Assembly (NCBI GenBank): GCA_002683405.1
Contig: NYTH01000050.1
Coordinates: 35,302 to 99,301 of the forward strand
From: Salinisphaeraceae bacterium
GTDB lineage: Bacteria > Pseudomonadota > Gammaproteobacteria > Nevskiales > Salinisphaeraceae
DNA length: 64,000 nucleotides
Direction: 5' to 3'
Below are positions 1 to 10,450 of the stretch, one piece after another. How positions within the stretch are numbered: position 1 is the first letter of the stretch; each line of letters starts with the position of its first letter. Both the position numbers and the translations under genes were made by a program. The notes beneath the pieces are model-generated. The model saw nothing but the letters and a program-made list of their open reading frames with translations, had not been told where the DNA came from and did no database searches.

Positions 1-540
1 CTTGCGGGCATTGCCCGCGGCAACGAGCGAGACTTTCAGCAGCTGTACCGCGCTACGGCTCCGCATCTTTATGCGTTGCTGCTTCGTATACTCAAATCAG
101 AAGAACGCGCTGAAGATGCGCTGCAGGACGCTTACGTCAAGATCTGGCAGAAAGCGGAAACCTACTCGGCCGAACGCGGCGCGCCGCTGACCTGGCTGTT
201 GAGTGTGGCCCGCTACCGGGCGCTGGACATGCTCCGGCGCAACCGACCCGAAGTGGCGCTGCCCGAAGAGCCCGATCTTGCTGACGTGGTGCTCGCAGAC
301 ACGACCAGCGCGGGTCCGTACGAGGACAACATGACGCTGCAGGCCATGGATGCCATCGAGGCCTGCCTGGCGGATCTGCCTGAAGAGCAGCGTCAGGCGC
401 TGCTCATGGCCTACTACGAGGGCCTGACGCACGCCGAACTGGCCAAGCGCATGGACGCGCCGCTGGGCACGGTGAAGAGCTGGGTCCGGCGCGGGCTGCT
501 GAAATTGCGTGAGAGCCTGACCGAACGGGGGCAACGATGA
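1..540 (+). CDS. ECF-type RNA polymerase sigma factor (5' end missing)
   Basis: Sigma-70 family extracytoplasmic-function sigma factor, cut by the left edge of the window; the open frame runs from base 1, so the true start lies outside. Region 2 is visible (EDALQDAYVKIWQ, then ARYRALDMLRRNR, the -10-recognition part). Region 4 follows near the end (EQRQALLMAYYEGLTHAELA and the helix GTVKSWVRRGLLKLRE). It overlaps the anti-sigma gene by 4 bases (ATGA), which implies coupled translation. The SigK/RskA-like pairing suggests an envelope or redox stress regulon, but the signal cannot be read from sequence. Confidence 0.93.
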   Translation, partial: LAGIARGNERDFQQLYRATAPHLYALLLRILKSEERAEDALQDAYVKIWQKAETYSAERGAPLTWLLSVARYRALDMLRRNRPEVALPEEPDLADVVLADTTSAGPYEDNMTLQAMDAIEACLADLPEEQRQALLMAYYEGLTHAELAKRMDAPLGTVKSWVRRGLLKLRESLTERGQR

Positions 541-1289
541 CCATACACAATCAGAATGACGACGAGGCGCAGGGCCCGGGCGAGACGACGAACCAGGGTG
601 TCGACGCGGGCGAATACGTGCTGGGCACCCTGGACGGCCGGCAGCGTCGCCTGCTGGACAGTCAGATTCATTTCGATCCCGACTTGCTGCGCGATGTGGC
701 GTTCTGGGAAGAGCATCTGGGGCGTCTGGCGCTGCGGCTGCCGCCCGAAACGCCGCCACCCGCGGCCTGGACCGGCATCAAGAACCGGCTGGGGCTGGGC
801 CAGTACCGGCCCAAGCTGGCGATCTGGCGCGGCTTCGCGCTGGCCGCGTCCTGCGCGGCGCTGGTGTTTGCCTCGATGCTCTACATGTATGTCGGCACCT
901 CACCCGGTACGGCGACCGAGTCGGGCGATCAGCCGCGCCGGACCGCCTATGCCAGCCTCATCCGCGACGAAACCTACGGGGTGGGTTGGCTGATCACCGC
1001 CGGGCAGGACAAGCGGCAGCTCAAGGTCATGGCGCTCGGACACTACCAGTTGCCCGGCAGCAAGTCGCTGGAGCTGTGGCTGATCACACCGGAGCGGGTC
1101 AGCGGTCAGTCGCTGGGCCTGATTCCCGCGCGCGGCGAGGTTACCCTGCCGCTGCCGGACAACGAGGATCTCGTGCTGTCCGATCGCGCAACCTTCGCTA
1201 TCTCCATCGAGCCGGAGGGCGGCTCCCCGGTCGGCTCACCCACGGGGCAGACCATCTTCATCGCGCCGGTCAGCGCTGACGTGGGCTGA
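537..1289 (+). CDS. RskA-family anti-sigma factor
   Basis: A 250-residue membrane anti-sigma factor that should hold the upstream ECF sigma factor at the inner membrane. The N-terminal cytoplasmic part carries AGEYVLGTLDGRQRR, typical of the zinc-free anti-sigma fold of this family. One membrane segment lies at about residues 100-120 (GFALAASCAALVFASMLYMY). The periplasmic C-terminal part is the RskA domain (QLPGSKSLELWLI). The start codon overlaps the sigma-factor stop. Family knowledge: RskA proteins release their sigma factor after regulated proteolysis. The inducing signal is unknown here. Confidence 0.88.
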   Translation: MTIHNQNDDEAQGPGETTNQGVDAGEYVLGTLDGRQRRLLDSQIHFDPDLLRDVAFWEEHLGRLALRLPPETPPPAAWTGIKNRLGLGQYRPKLAIWRGFALAASCAALVFASMLYMYVGTSPGTATESGDQPRRTAYASLIRDETYGVGWLITAGQDKRQLKVMALGHYQLPGSKSLELWLITPERVSGQSLGLIPARGEVTLPLPDNEDLVLSDRATFAISIEPEGGSPVGSPTGQTIFIAPVSADVG

Positions 1290-1309
1290 CCCGAGCCTGA
1301 CCGACGGCG

Positions 1310-2143
1310 CTAGGGCAGGCCGTTGAGCGACCAGTCGTAACGGTAGTCATCGATCGACGAGGCGCTTTCCAGGCGCGCCCTCAGGTCCGGCCCGGCGAAG
1401 CGTCGCAAATGGGCCAGTACGCCTGCTTCAGTGCCCCCGAAATCGCTGGCGAACCATTTGTAGATCGACGACAGGATCAATCGGCCATTCTCGAACTGCA
1501 CGCTGCGCGGGCTGTTGATGAACCGTGAGGCGTTGTCACGCAGGGCATCATTCACGGTGTCTGCCGTGAACGCCCGATCAATCAGATCAGGGCAGCCCAC
1601 CGACGCGCAGTTGACGCCGTAGTGGATGAGCGGATCCTGCCAGATGGGCCGCAGGATGCCGTGTTCGATGTCGTTGAGCGAGAGCCTCCGGCCCTCGACG
1701 CTGACCAGCGGCTCGTCCCACGGCCCCGTGTTGAAAAGCCCGCCGTGAATTTCGCGAATACTGTTGACCGGCGCGTGCCTGATGACCAGACGGACGGTGG
1801 CGGCGTTGTACAGGTTCAGCCAGAACGCTTTTTGCTGGCGGCGGTTGAAGTCGCTGATGCGCGTGCGCTGCAGGTGAGTCAAATAATCATCCAGCGCGGC
1901 AATCTGATTGGAAGACACGCTTTCGTAATCTATTCGGTTGGGCGAGCCTGCCCGCACGTGATCACCCAGCCAGCGGGTCCAGGCGTCGTGATCAATCGTG
2001 GCCGAACTGGCCGCAGCGTGCTGCTGCCAGTGAGGGAGGAGTTTCGCCTCGGGCGCAGCCCTGAGCCCCGTACTCGCCACGAGCAGACTCAAGGCCGTGG
2101 CCAGGCCGAGCCGGGTGGCTTTCGCTGAATTCGCTGATTTCAT
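1310..2143 (-). CDS. DUF547 domain-containing exported protein
   Basis: A 277-residue protein with an N-terminal signal peptide (hydrophobic core [15 protein letters not shown], about residues 15-29) followed by a DUF547 domain. Recognisable DUF547 blocks are [18 protein letters not shown], then [14 protein letters not shown] with two conserved cysteines, and the late [13 protein letters not shown]. No enzymatic activity is established for the family; its papain-like Cys/His pattern is only suggestive. It is convergent with the anti-sigma gene (20-base gap) and divergent from glpK, so it is probably a single-gene unit. Periplasmic location is inferred from the signal peptide. Confidence 0.85.
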   Translation of the reverse strand: MKSANSAKATRLGLATALSLLVASTGLRAAPEAKLLPHWQQHAAASSATIDHDAWTRWLGDHVRAGSPNRIDYESVSSNQIAALDDYLTHLQRTRISDFNRRQQKAFWLNLYNAATVRLVIRHAPVNSIREIHGGLFNTGPWDEPLVSVEGRRLSLNDIEHGILRPIWQDPLIHYGVNCASVGCPDLIDRAFTADTVNDALRDNASRFINSPRSVQFENGRLILSSIYKWFASDFGGTEAGVLAHLRRFAGPDLRARLESASSIDDYRYDWSLNGLP

Positions 2144-2261
2144 GGAAAGGAAGACCGCTGCGGCGCAGGTGGGCTTTCAGCCGGGTGTTCTTGACCTGCT
2201 CCGGCAAGCCGGTAAAGCTGCGCCGCGTGCGACCGCGTTGACCCACCGGGAGGGCAGGCCA

Positions 2262-3743
2262 ATGAGCCGTTACATACTGGCAATCGATCAGGGCACCACC
2301 AGCTCACGCGCCATCGTGTTTGACGACACCGCGCGCATCTGCGGCCTGGGGCAGCAGGAGTTCCGCCAGCATTTTCCCGACAATGGCTGGGTCGAGCACG
2401 ACGCCGACGAAATCTGGACATCCACCCTGGCGGTCTGTCGCCAGGCGCTTGAGGCGGCCGGCGTCCGCGCCCGGGACGTGCGCGCCTGCGGTATTACCAA
2501 CCAGCGGGAAACCACGGTGTTGTGGGACCGCCAGACCGGCGAACCCGTGCATCGGGCCATTGTCTGGCAGGACCGGCGCACCGCGGCGGCCTGTGCGCGG
2601 CTCAAGGAAGCGGGCCACGAGGACATGGTCCAGGCCAGGACCGGGCTGCTGATCGACCCCTATTTTTCGGCCACCAAGCTGCAGTGGCTGCTGGACAACG
2701 TGCCCGGCGCGCGGGAGCGCGCGCGCGCCGGCGAGCTGGCGTTCGGCACCGTGGACAGCTGGCTGCTGTACAAGCTGACCGCTGGGCGGTCGCATCTGAC
2801 CGACGCCAGCAACGCCTCGCGCACGCTGCTGTTCAACATTCATGAACAGGCCTGGGACGACGAGCTGTTGACGCTGTTCGACGTGCCGCGGGCGCTGCTG
2901 CCCGAGGTGCGCGACAACGCCAGTGATTTCGGCAGCATCGACGACGACCTGCTCGGCGCCCCGATTCCGGTCGGCGGCATGGTCGGCGATCAGCAGGGGG
3001 CGCTGTTCGGGCAGGCCTGCTTCGAGCCCGGCATGACCAAGTCCACCTACGGCACGGGCTGTTTTCTCATGCTCAACCTGGGTGAGTCGCCGGTGCTCTC
3101 GCGTCACCGGCTGCTGACCACCGTGGGCTACCGGCTGAACGGGCGGACCTGCTACGCGCTGGAAGGCAGCATTTTCGTGGCCGGCGCGGCGGTGCAGTGG
3201 CTGCGCGATGCGCTGCACCTGATCGAGAACGCCGGCGATACCCAGGCCATGGCCGAATCGCTGCCGGACAACGCCGGCGTGTACCTGGTGCCCGCCTTCA
3301 CCGGACTCGGCGCCCCCTACTGGGACCCGGACGCGCGCGGCGCGCTGTTCGGATTGACCCGCGATACCGGTATTCAGCAGATCGTGCGGGCGGCACTGGA
3401 AGCCGTGTGCTATCAGACCCGGGACCTGCTGGAAGCCATAGGCGACGACGCGATTGCCCCCACGCAGCTGCGGGTGGACGGCGGCATGGTCGCCAACGAC
3501 TGGCTGTGTCAGTTTCTGGCCGACGCGCTGCAGTTGCCGGTGACGCGCCCGCCCGTCATCGAGACTACGGCGCTGGGCGCGGCCTGGCTGGCCGGGCTGC
3601 AGTGCGGGCTGTTCGAATCGCTGGACGAGCTGCGGCGGCTGGCCGGCCGGGGCGAGGACTTCTCGCCCAAGGTGGCCGCCGCGCAGGCGGACGAATGGCA
3701 CACCGGCTGGCTCGAGGCCGTCAGCAAGGTGCGCAGCAGCTGA
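2262..3743 (+). CDS. glpK: glycerol kinase
   Basis: ATP-dependent phosphorylation of glycerol to sn-glycerol 3-phosphate, cytoplasmic. The 493-residue length matches the family. The FGGY-kinase phosphate-1 motif DQGTTSSRA sits at residues 9-17. [13 protein letters not shown] and the downstream TYGTGCF form the nucleotide-binding region, and [16 protein letters not shown] is the C-terminal signature. I chose the ATG at 2262 because it gives the canonical [12 protein letters not shown] start behind a GGGAGG ribosome site; the frame stays open to 2097 but that part overlaps the opposite gene. No glpF, glpD or glpR is adjacent, unlike in many glp operons. Confidence 0.97.
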   Translation: MSRYILAIDQGTTSSRAIVFDDTARICGLGQQEFRQHFPDNGWVEHDADEIWTSTLAVCRQALEAAGVRARDVRACGITNQRETTVLWDRQTGEPVHRAIVWQDRRTAAACARLKEAGHEDMVQARTGLLIDPYFSATKLQWLLDNVPGARERARAGELAFGTVDSWLLYKLTAGRSHLTDASNASRTLLFNIHEQAWDDELLTLFDVPRALLPEVRDNASDFGSIDDDLLGAPIPVGGMVGDQQGALFGQACFEPGMTKSTYGTGCFLMLNLGESPVLSRHRLLTTVGYRLNGRTCYALEGSIFVAGAAVQWLRDALHLIENAGDTQAMAESLPDNAGVYLVPAFTGLGAPYWDPDARGALFGLTRDTGIQQIVRAALEAVCYQTRDLLEAIGDDAIAPTQLRVDGGMVANDWLCQFLADALQLPVTRPPVIETTALGAAWLAGLQCGLFESLDELRRLAGRGEDFSPKVAAAQADEWHTGWLEAVSKVRSS

Positions 3744-5296
<1,553 letters not shown>

Positions 5297-5330
5297 GGCT
5301 TAGCAGATATCGGCCGCCCGCGCGCCGTAC

Positions 5331-5978
5331 TTAAGCGGCGTGTACTCCGTATTCCGCGCGGTAGGCCTCCATGGCCCTGAGCTCGGCGGCGAACTCCAGC
5401 TCCGATCGCATGAAATCCATCACGTCGTCCAGCCCGCAGATGGACAGCGTGGCCACGCCGGTCTGTTCGGCCAGCGCCTGAATGGCGGACTGTTCGCCCT
5501 CGGCCTTTTCCTGACGGTCCAGCGCAACCAGCAGGCCGGCCGGCCGCGCCCCCGCCTGCTCGATGATCCCGATGGCCTCGCGCACCGCGGTGCCGGCGGT
5601 GATGACGTCGTCGATCACCACGATGCGGCCGCGCAGTTCGGCGCCCACGAGGTGGCCACCCTCGCCGTGATCCTTGGCTTCCTTGCGGTTGTAGGTGATC
5701 GGCAGATCCTGTCCCTTCTCGGCGAGGGCGCAGGCGACCGCGGTCACCAGGGGAATGCCCTTGTAGGCAGGACCGAACAGGCCATCCGGCGCCAGACCGG
5801 ACCGAGTCAGCGCCTGCGCGTAGCAGCGCGCCAGATGCAGCAAGGCCTTGCCGCTGCTGATGGCGCCCAGATTGAAGAAGTAGGGGCTGATGCGGCCGGA
5901 CTTGAGCTCGAATTCACCGAACTTCAGCGCCCCGCAATCCATGGCGAGCTTCAGAAAATCGCGCTTGTATGCCTCCAT
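5331..5978 (-). CDS. pyrE: orotate phosphoribosyltransferase
   Basis: Converts orotate and PRPP to orotidine 5'-phosphate in pyrimidine synthesis. The PRPP-binding motif VIDDVITAGTA is at residues 121-131, and the flexible loop RKEAKDHGEGG at 98-108. Starting at 5978 gives 215 residues (MEAYKRDFLK...), close to the 213 of E. coli. The frame stays open upstream to 6206 but that part enters the divergent exonuclease gene. The divergent arrangement with an exonuclease III-family gene mirrors pyrE-crc in pseudomonads. Confidence 0.97.
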   Translation of the reverse strand: MEAYKRDFLKLAMDCGALKFGEFELKSGRISPYFFNLGAISSGKALLHLARCYAQALTRSGLAPDGLFGPAYKGIPLVTAVACALAEKGQDLPITYNRKEAKDHGEGGHLVGAELRGRIVVIDDVITAGTAVREAIGIIEQAGARPAGLLVALDRQEKAEGEQSAIQALAEQTGVATLSICGLDDVMDFMRSELEFAAELRAMEAYRAEYGVHAA

Positions 5979-6066
5979 GAACTCCCTTCGGCAGGTGGAT
6001 ACAGCTTCTGTATGATAGCGGTCCCGCCCGCGCCGGCGGAACCGTAGTCGCCGCAGCAAGGGTCTC

Positions 6067-6858
6067 ATGCGAGTCATCAGTTTCAACGCCAACGGTATTC
6101 GCGCGAGCGCGCGCAAGGGTTTTTTCGGCTGGCTGGCGCAGCAGGACGCCGATGTGGTGTGTATCCAGGAGCTCAAGGCCCAGGTGCACCAGCTCGAGGC
6201 CGACAAGACCTTTTATCCCGAGGGTTACCACTGCTTCTACGAGGAGGCGACCAGCCGTAAGGGTTACAGCGGCGTGGGCCTGTACAGCCGGCGCGAACCG
6301 GACGAAGTCCGCCGCGGCATGGGCCACGAAGAGTTCGATGCCGAGGGGCGATACATCGAGGCTCGCTTCGGTGATATCTCGGTGGCCAGCCTGTATGCGC
6401 CCTCCGGTTCGTCAGGCGATCACCGGCAGGCCTCGAAGGAGCGCTATCTTGAGCACTTCATGGCGGTGCTGAAGGAGCGGGCCCGCGCCTGCCGCGCGCA
6501 GGGCGGTGAACTGCTGATCTGCGGCGACTGGAACATCGCCCACAAGGAGATTGACCTGAAGAACTGGAAGAACAACCAGAAGAATTCGGGTTTTCTGCCG
6601 TACGAGCGCGCCTGGATGGACGAGTTGTTCGGCGACGCCGGCTTTACCGACGCCTTTCGCGTCGTCAACCAGGCGCCCGATCAGTACACCTGGTGGTCCA
6701 ATCGCGGCCAGGCGCGAGCCAAGAACGTGGGCTGGCGCATCGATTACCACGTGGTGACGTCCGGCCTAGCGGATCGGGTGAAAAGCGCGGAAATTCATCC
6801 GGAGCCTCAGCTGTCGGATCATGCACCGCTGATTCTTGACTACGACTACGCGCTGTAG
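6067..6858 (+). CDS. xthA: exodeoxyribonuclease III (Crc-position homologue with intact active site)
   Basis: Endonuclease/exonuclease/phosphatase-fold DNA repair enzyme acting at abasic sites. The 263-residue protein retains the catalytic set: E35 (CIQELKA), Y110 (SLYAPSG), D154 and N156 (CGDWNIAHK), D226 (WRIDYHV) and D251-H252 (LSDHAPL). The order beside divergent pyrE is that of Pseudomonas crc, whose product has lost these residues and works in translational repression. Here the sequence says nuclease, not Crc-like regulator. A TATGAT -10-like element at 6011-6016 lies in the 88-base divergent region. Confidence 0.93.
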   Translation: MRVISFNANGIRASARKGFFGWLAQQDADVVCIQELKAQVHQLEADKTFYPEGYHCFYEEATSRKGYSGVGLYSRREPDEVRRGMGHEEFDAEGRYIEARFGDISVASLYAPSGSSGDHRQASKERYLEHFMAVLKERARACRAQGGELLICGDWNIAHKEIDLKNWKNNQKNSGFLPYERAWMDELFGDAGFTDAFRVVNQAPDQYTWWSNRGQARAKNVGWRIDYHVVTSGLADRVKSAEIHPEPQLSDHAPLILDYDYAL

Positions 6859-6896
6859 CCGCCGGTGAAACGCGTGACAGCGAGGCCCGGGCCGCG

Positions 6897-8180
6897 ATGA
6901 TCGAATCGCTGCGTGATGCCGCCCGCCGCCTGAGCCCGCCCGTGCTGCTGGCCATGCTGGTGCTGGGCTTCGCCTCGGGCCTGCCGCTGATGATGCTGTA
7001 TTCGAAGCTGTCGTTCCGCCTGGCGGAGGCCGGTATCGACCGCAGCACCATCGGTTTCATGTACTGGATTACGCTGGCGTATTCGATCAAGTGGATGTGG
7101 GCGCCCGTGGTCGATCGCGTAAAGCTGCCGCTGCTGGGGGAGCTGGGGCGCCGCCGCTCGTGGATGCTCCTGGCGATCATCGGCACGGTCGCGGGGCTGG
7201 CGGTAATTGCCTTCAGCGATCCGGCCACCCAGCTCTCGCTGACCCTGTTCGGCGCCGCGCTGCTCGCCTACTCGGGGGCAACGCTGGATATTTCCGTGGA
7301 CGCCTGGCGTATCGAGTCGGCCCCCAACGACGTGCAGTCGGCCATGGCGGCGCTGTATCAGTGGGGCTATCGCTTTGCCATCATGTTTGCCGGGCTGGGG
7401 CTCGTCGTGGCCGACTACGCCGACTGGACAATCTCCTACCTGCTCATGGCCGCCACCATGGGGATCATCGGCGCGATGGTCCTGTTCATGCGCGAGCCTC
7501 CGGGTGTGTCGGTGGAGCGGATGACCAGCGGCAGTTTTCGCCGCGACGCCATCAACGCCGTGCGAGAGCCCTTCCTGCAGTTCTGGGAACGCCTGGGCAA
7601 ATGGCTGCTGCCGGTGCTGGCGCTGGTGGCCATCTACCGCCTGAGCGATTTCACCATGGGCGTCATGACAAGCCCGTTCTACGAATCGATGGGCTATTCC
7701 AAGTCGACGGTCGGTTTCGTAACCGGCGTGCTCGCCCCCTGGGTCACGCTGGTCGGGGTGGCCGTGGCGGCCGGAGTGGCGCTGGCGCTCGGGGTGCTGC
7801 GTACTCTGGCTCTGGGCGCGGTGCTGACGGTACTGACCAATGCCGCATTCGCCTGGCTGGCGGCCGTGGGCGAGCCGGATGTCGTCATGCTGACCCTGGT
7901 GGTGTCGGCTGACAATTTTGCGGCCGGGTTCGTGGGTACGGTGTTCATCGCCTATCTGTCGTCGTTGACCGATCCGCTGAATGCCGCCACCCAGTACGCG
8001 CTGCTCAGCAGCCTGTATTCGCTGTTCTGCAAGACGCTGGCCGGGTTCTCGGGCGTCATTTCCGAATACCAGGACTGGGAGAACTTTTTTCTGCTCACGG
8101 CCGGCTACGGTCTGCCAGCGCTGCTGCTGATTGCGCTGCTGGCCTGGCGCGGGCCGCCTGCGGCGCGCGGTGCGGGCTGA
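6897..8180 (+). CDS. ampG: AmpG-like MFS permease (muropeptide uptake)
   Basis: A 427-residue inner-membrane transporter of the AmpG branch of the major facilitator superfamily, with about 12 hydrophobic segments. The N-terminal pattern GFASGLPLMMLYSKL, then YSIKWMWAPVVDRV and GRRRSWML, matches AmpG, which imports GlcNAc-anhydroMurNAc peptides for cell-wall recycling. The fit with Mpl (encoded near 43.2 kb), which reattaches the recovered tripeptide, supports that role. Substrate assignment is by family resemblance, not by a diagnostic residue. It lies 38 bases after xthA on the same strand. Confidence 0.85.
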   Translation: MIESLRDAARRLSPPVLLAMLVLGFASGLPLMMLYSKLSFRLAEAGIDRSTIGFMYWITLAYSIKWMWAPVVDRVKLPLLGELGRRRSWMLLAIIGTVAGLAVIAFSDPATQLSLTLFGAALLAYSGATLDISVDAWRIESAPNDVQSAMAALYQWGYRFAIMFAGLGLVVADYADWTISYLLMAATMGIIGAMVLFMREPPGVSVERMTSGSFRRDAINAVREPFLQFWERLGKWLLPVLALVAIYRLSDFTMGVMTSPFYESMGYSKSTVGFVTGVLAPWVTLVGVAVAAGVALALGVLRTLALGAVLTVLTNAAFAWLAAVGEPDVVMLTLVVSADNFAAGFVGTVFIAYLSSLTDPLNAATQYALLSSLYSLFCKTLAGFSGVISEYQDWENFFLLTAGYGLPALLLIALLAWRGPPAARGAG

Positions 8181-8330
8181 TTGGCGCATTGTCTTCCCGC
8201 CTCGCGCGGGATACCGGCTGCAGCCGGCGATTCCGGTGTATGGCGTCGGGCCGCCCGCCGAAACCGCGGCCGGTTCTGGCAAGATCATCATCCGGCAAGC
8301 CGTTTGCGGCACAACAGGGCGGGACGCTTC

Positions 8331-9677
8331 ATGAAACACAGCATTCGTATGGTCTGCGCGGCGAGCGCAATGATGGCGGGTGGCGCGCAGCTGCCCGCGG
8401 TTGCGGACGATATCGCCGTATTCGAGCAGGGCGCGGCCGTGGCCACTGCCACCCGCGAGGTGGCGCTGGAGGCGGGCGCGCAGGCGCTGGCCTGGCCCGG
8501 CCTGCCGAACTCGCTGCTGGCCGAGACACTCTTGCTGCAGTCCGACCAGGTCAGCCTGCTCGGCAGCCGCTTCGTGCGGGATGCGCTGGGACAGTACGCC
8601 TTGCTCAGCCAGAGCGTGGGCGAAAAGGTCCTGCTGCTACGCGGCGACGGTGCCGGTGGCGACGTGCGACGCGAGGCCACGCTGATCAGCGCGAACGGGC
8701 CGCTGGTGCTTACGGAGGGCCGCTACGAGGTCATCGACGGCAACTCGCCGTGGCGGATTGCCTGGCAGGCGCTGCCGTCCGGACAGCCACCGGGTCCGGG
8801 TCTCAGCCTGAATGTCGACGCCGAGACCGCCGGCAGCCACGCGCTGGCACTGACCTACCAGTTCGGCGGTCTGAACTGGTCGGCCGACTATGTGGGTCGC
8901 TATGACGAAGCGGCGGACACGCTGGCGCTGCGCGCGCAGGCGAGTATCCGCAATGAGGCGGGGCATTTCGATGACGCCCGGCTCGTGCTGATCTCCGGCG
9001 AGATCGCGCGGGAAAGCGGTGGCGGTGGCCCGCGCCCGCAGATGATGCGCATGGCCATGGCGGATTCGGCGTCGGAGAAAGTCAGCGCCGAGGCCGCGTT
9101 CGAGTACTACCGCTACGCCTTGCCGGGCACGTTCGATCTGGTGAGCGGCGAAACAAGAAACGTCACGCTGTTTGATGAACAGTCGCTCAAGGTGGAACGT
9201 CGCTACGTCATCGAGGGCGGCTGGCGCAACAGCAGCGCGGGTGAACAGCCCACCGCCAACCCGGAGATTCGCCTGGATTTCGACAATGGCCTGGAGCGCC
9301 CGCTGCCGGCCGGCAGCATTCGCGTGTACGACAGCGGCGAACCGCCCATGCTGCTCGGGGAAGACAGCATCCAGCACACCGCGCAGAACGGCCACGTCAG
9401 CCTGACGCTGGGCCGCGCGTTCGACATTTCCGCAGAGCGCCGCGTGACCGAGGACAATCGCGAGGGCAAGGCGCGCGAATCGTCGCGGCGCATAACCGTC
9501 AGCAACGCCAAGCAGAGCGCGGTGCAGGTCCGCGTGATTGAGAGTCTGCCGGGCGACTGGGAAATCACCAGTCAGAATCTGCCGCACGAGCGGCTTGATG
9601 CGCATCGCGTGGTGTGGGTCGTGGGTGTGCCGCCGGGCGGCAAGGCCTCGTTGATCTACGGCGTCACGTGGCGCTAG
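8331..9677 (+). CDS. DUF4139 domain-containing exported protein
   Basis: A 448-residue protein with a probable signal peptide (MVCAASAMMAGGAQLPAVA, residues about 7-25) and then beta-rich sequence. The central and C-terminal parts match DUF4139 proteins, including the block YQFGGLNWSADYVGRYDE and the late SIRVYDSGEPPMLLGEDSI. No function is assigned to the family. I chose ATG 8331 because the signal peptide begins there; the open frame from 8181 adds non-conserved residues. The bioH start overlaps its last 10 bases, so the two may be translationally coupled without any obvious functional link. Confidence 0.85.
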   Translation: MKHSIRMVCAASAMMAGGAQLPAVADDIAVFEQGAAVATATREVALEAGAQALAWPGLPNSLLAETLLLQSDQVSLLGSRFVRDALGQYALLSQSVGEKVLLLRGDGAGGDVRREATLISANGPLVLTEGRYEVIDGNSPWRIAWQALPSGQPPGPGLSLNVDAETAGSHALALTYQFGGLNWSADYVGRYDEAADTLALRAQASIRNEAGHFDDARLVLISGEIARESGGGGPRPQMMRMAMADSASEKVSAEAAFEYYRYALPGTFDLVSGETRNVTLFDEQSLKVERRYVIEGGWRNSSAGEQPTANPEIRLDFDNGLERPLPAGSIRVYDSGEPPMLLGEDSIQHTAQNGHVSLTLGRAFDISAERRVTEDNREGKARESSRRITVSNAKQSAVQVRVIESLPGDWEITSQNLPHERLDAHRVVWVVGVPPGGKASLIYGVTWR

Positions 9678-10438
9678 CCGCGGTCCACTCCGGTCTGGCG
9701 TCCGGGCCGGCGCTTGTTCTGGTGCACGGCTGGGGGCTGTCCGGCCGAATCTGGGACTCGCTGACCCTGCGGCTGGACAAGTCGCTTTCGGTGATCCGCG
9801 TGGATCTGCCGGGGCACGGTGACAGTGCTCCCGGGCCGGCAGGGCTGAACAACTGGACCGACGCGCTGGTCGAGGCCGCGCCCGCCGAAGCCGTTTTTCT
9901 CGGCTGGTCGCTGGGTGGGCTGATTGCGCTGCAGGCCGCGCGGCGACATCCGGAACGGGTCCGCGGACTGATTCTGGTTGACACGCTGCCGCGCATGCTG
10001 CGGTCGGACAGCTGGCAGTGGGGCATGAAGCCCGCGGCGGTGCAGGCCACGGCGCGAGGCCTGGAGGCCGATTTCGTCTCTACTCTGCAGGAATTTCTGA
10101 CCCAGCAGGTGCTGGGCGAGCCGGGCGCGCGACACCTGGTGCGCGGTCTGCAGAACCAGTTGCTCTCGCGACCGCCCGCAGTGGACGGCCTGATGCGCGG
10201 GCTGGATATCCTGCACGAGGCCGACCTGCGCGCCGAGTTGCCGCATGTGGCGCAGCCATCGCTGCTGATCGGCGGCGAGCGGGATCGCATGTGTCATCCC
10301 GACGCCATGGAGTGGACCGCGCGGCAGATACCGGATGCCCGCTTCTGGCGCGTCTCGCGGGCCGCGCACGCGCCGTTCCTGTCGCACGAAAAGTCCTTCG
10401 CCGAGCGCGTGGCGGCGTTTGCCACGACGCTGGACTGA
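9668..10438 (+). CDS. bioH: pimeloyl-[acyl-carrier protein] methyl ester esterase
   Basis: Alpha/beta hydrolase that removes the methyl ester from pimeloyl-ACP, ending the disguised fatty-acid route to the biotin precursor. The GTG at 9668 gives 256 residues, the same length as E. coli BioH. The oxyanion region is LVHGWGLSG, the nucleophile S81 sits in GWSLGGL, the acidic residue in GGERDRM, and the His in AAHAPFLSH, which matches the E. coli triad context. It overlaps the DUF4139 gene by 10 bases and is followed 12 bases later by bioD. The usual intervening bioC is absent. Confidence 0.92.
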   Translation: MALAAVHSGLASGPALVLVHGWGLSGRIWDSLTLRLDKSLSVIRVDLPGHGDSAPGPAGLNNWTDALVEAAPAEAVFLGWSLGGLIALQAARRHPERVRGLILVDTLPRMLRSDSWQWGMKPAAVQATARGLEADFVSTLQEFLTQQVLGEPGARHLVRGLQNQLLSRPPAVDGLMRGLDILHEADLRAELPHVAQPSLLIGGERDRMCHPDAMEWTARQIPDARFWRVSRAAHAPFLSHEKSFAERVAAFATTLD

Positions 10439-10450
10439 CGGCGCCCGATC

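Noticed and set aside
2097..2261. Longer glpK start at 2097
   Set aside because: The extra 55 residues overlap the divergent DUF547 gene and match nothing in glycerol kinases, whereas 2262 gives the canonical N-terminus with a ribosome site.
2304..3701. 465-residue minus-strand ORF opposite glpK
   Set aside because: Shadow frame; glpK motifs on the plus strand are complete.
6846..8339. 497-residue minus-strand ORF opposite the AmpG-like gene
   Set aside because: His/Gln/Arg-rich composition is typical of a reverse-frame shadow, and the plus strand has a clear transporter.
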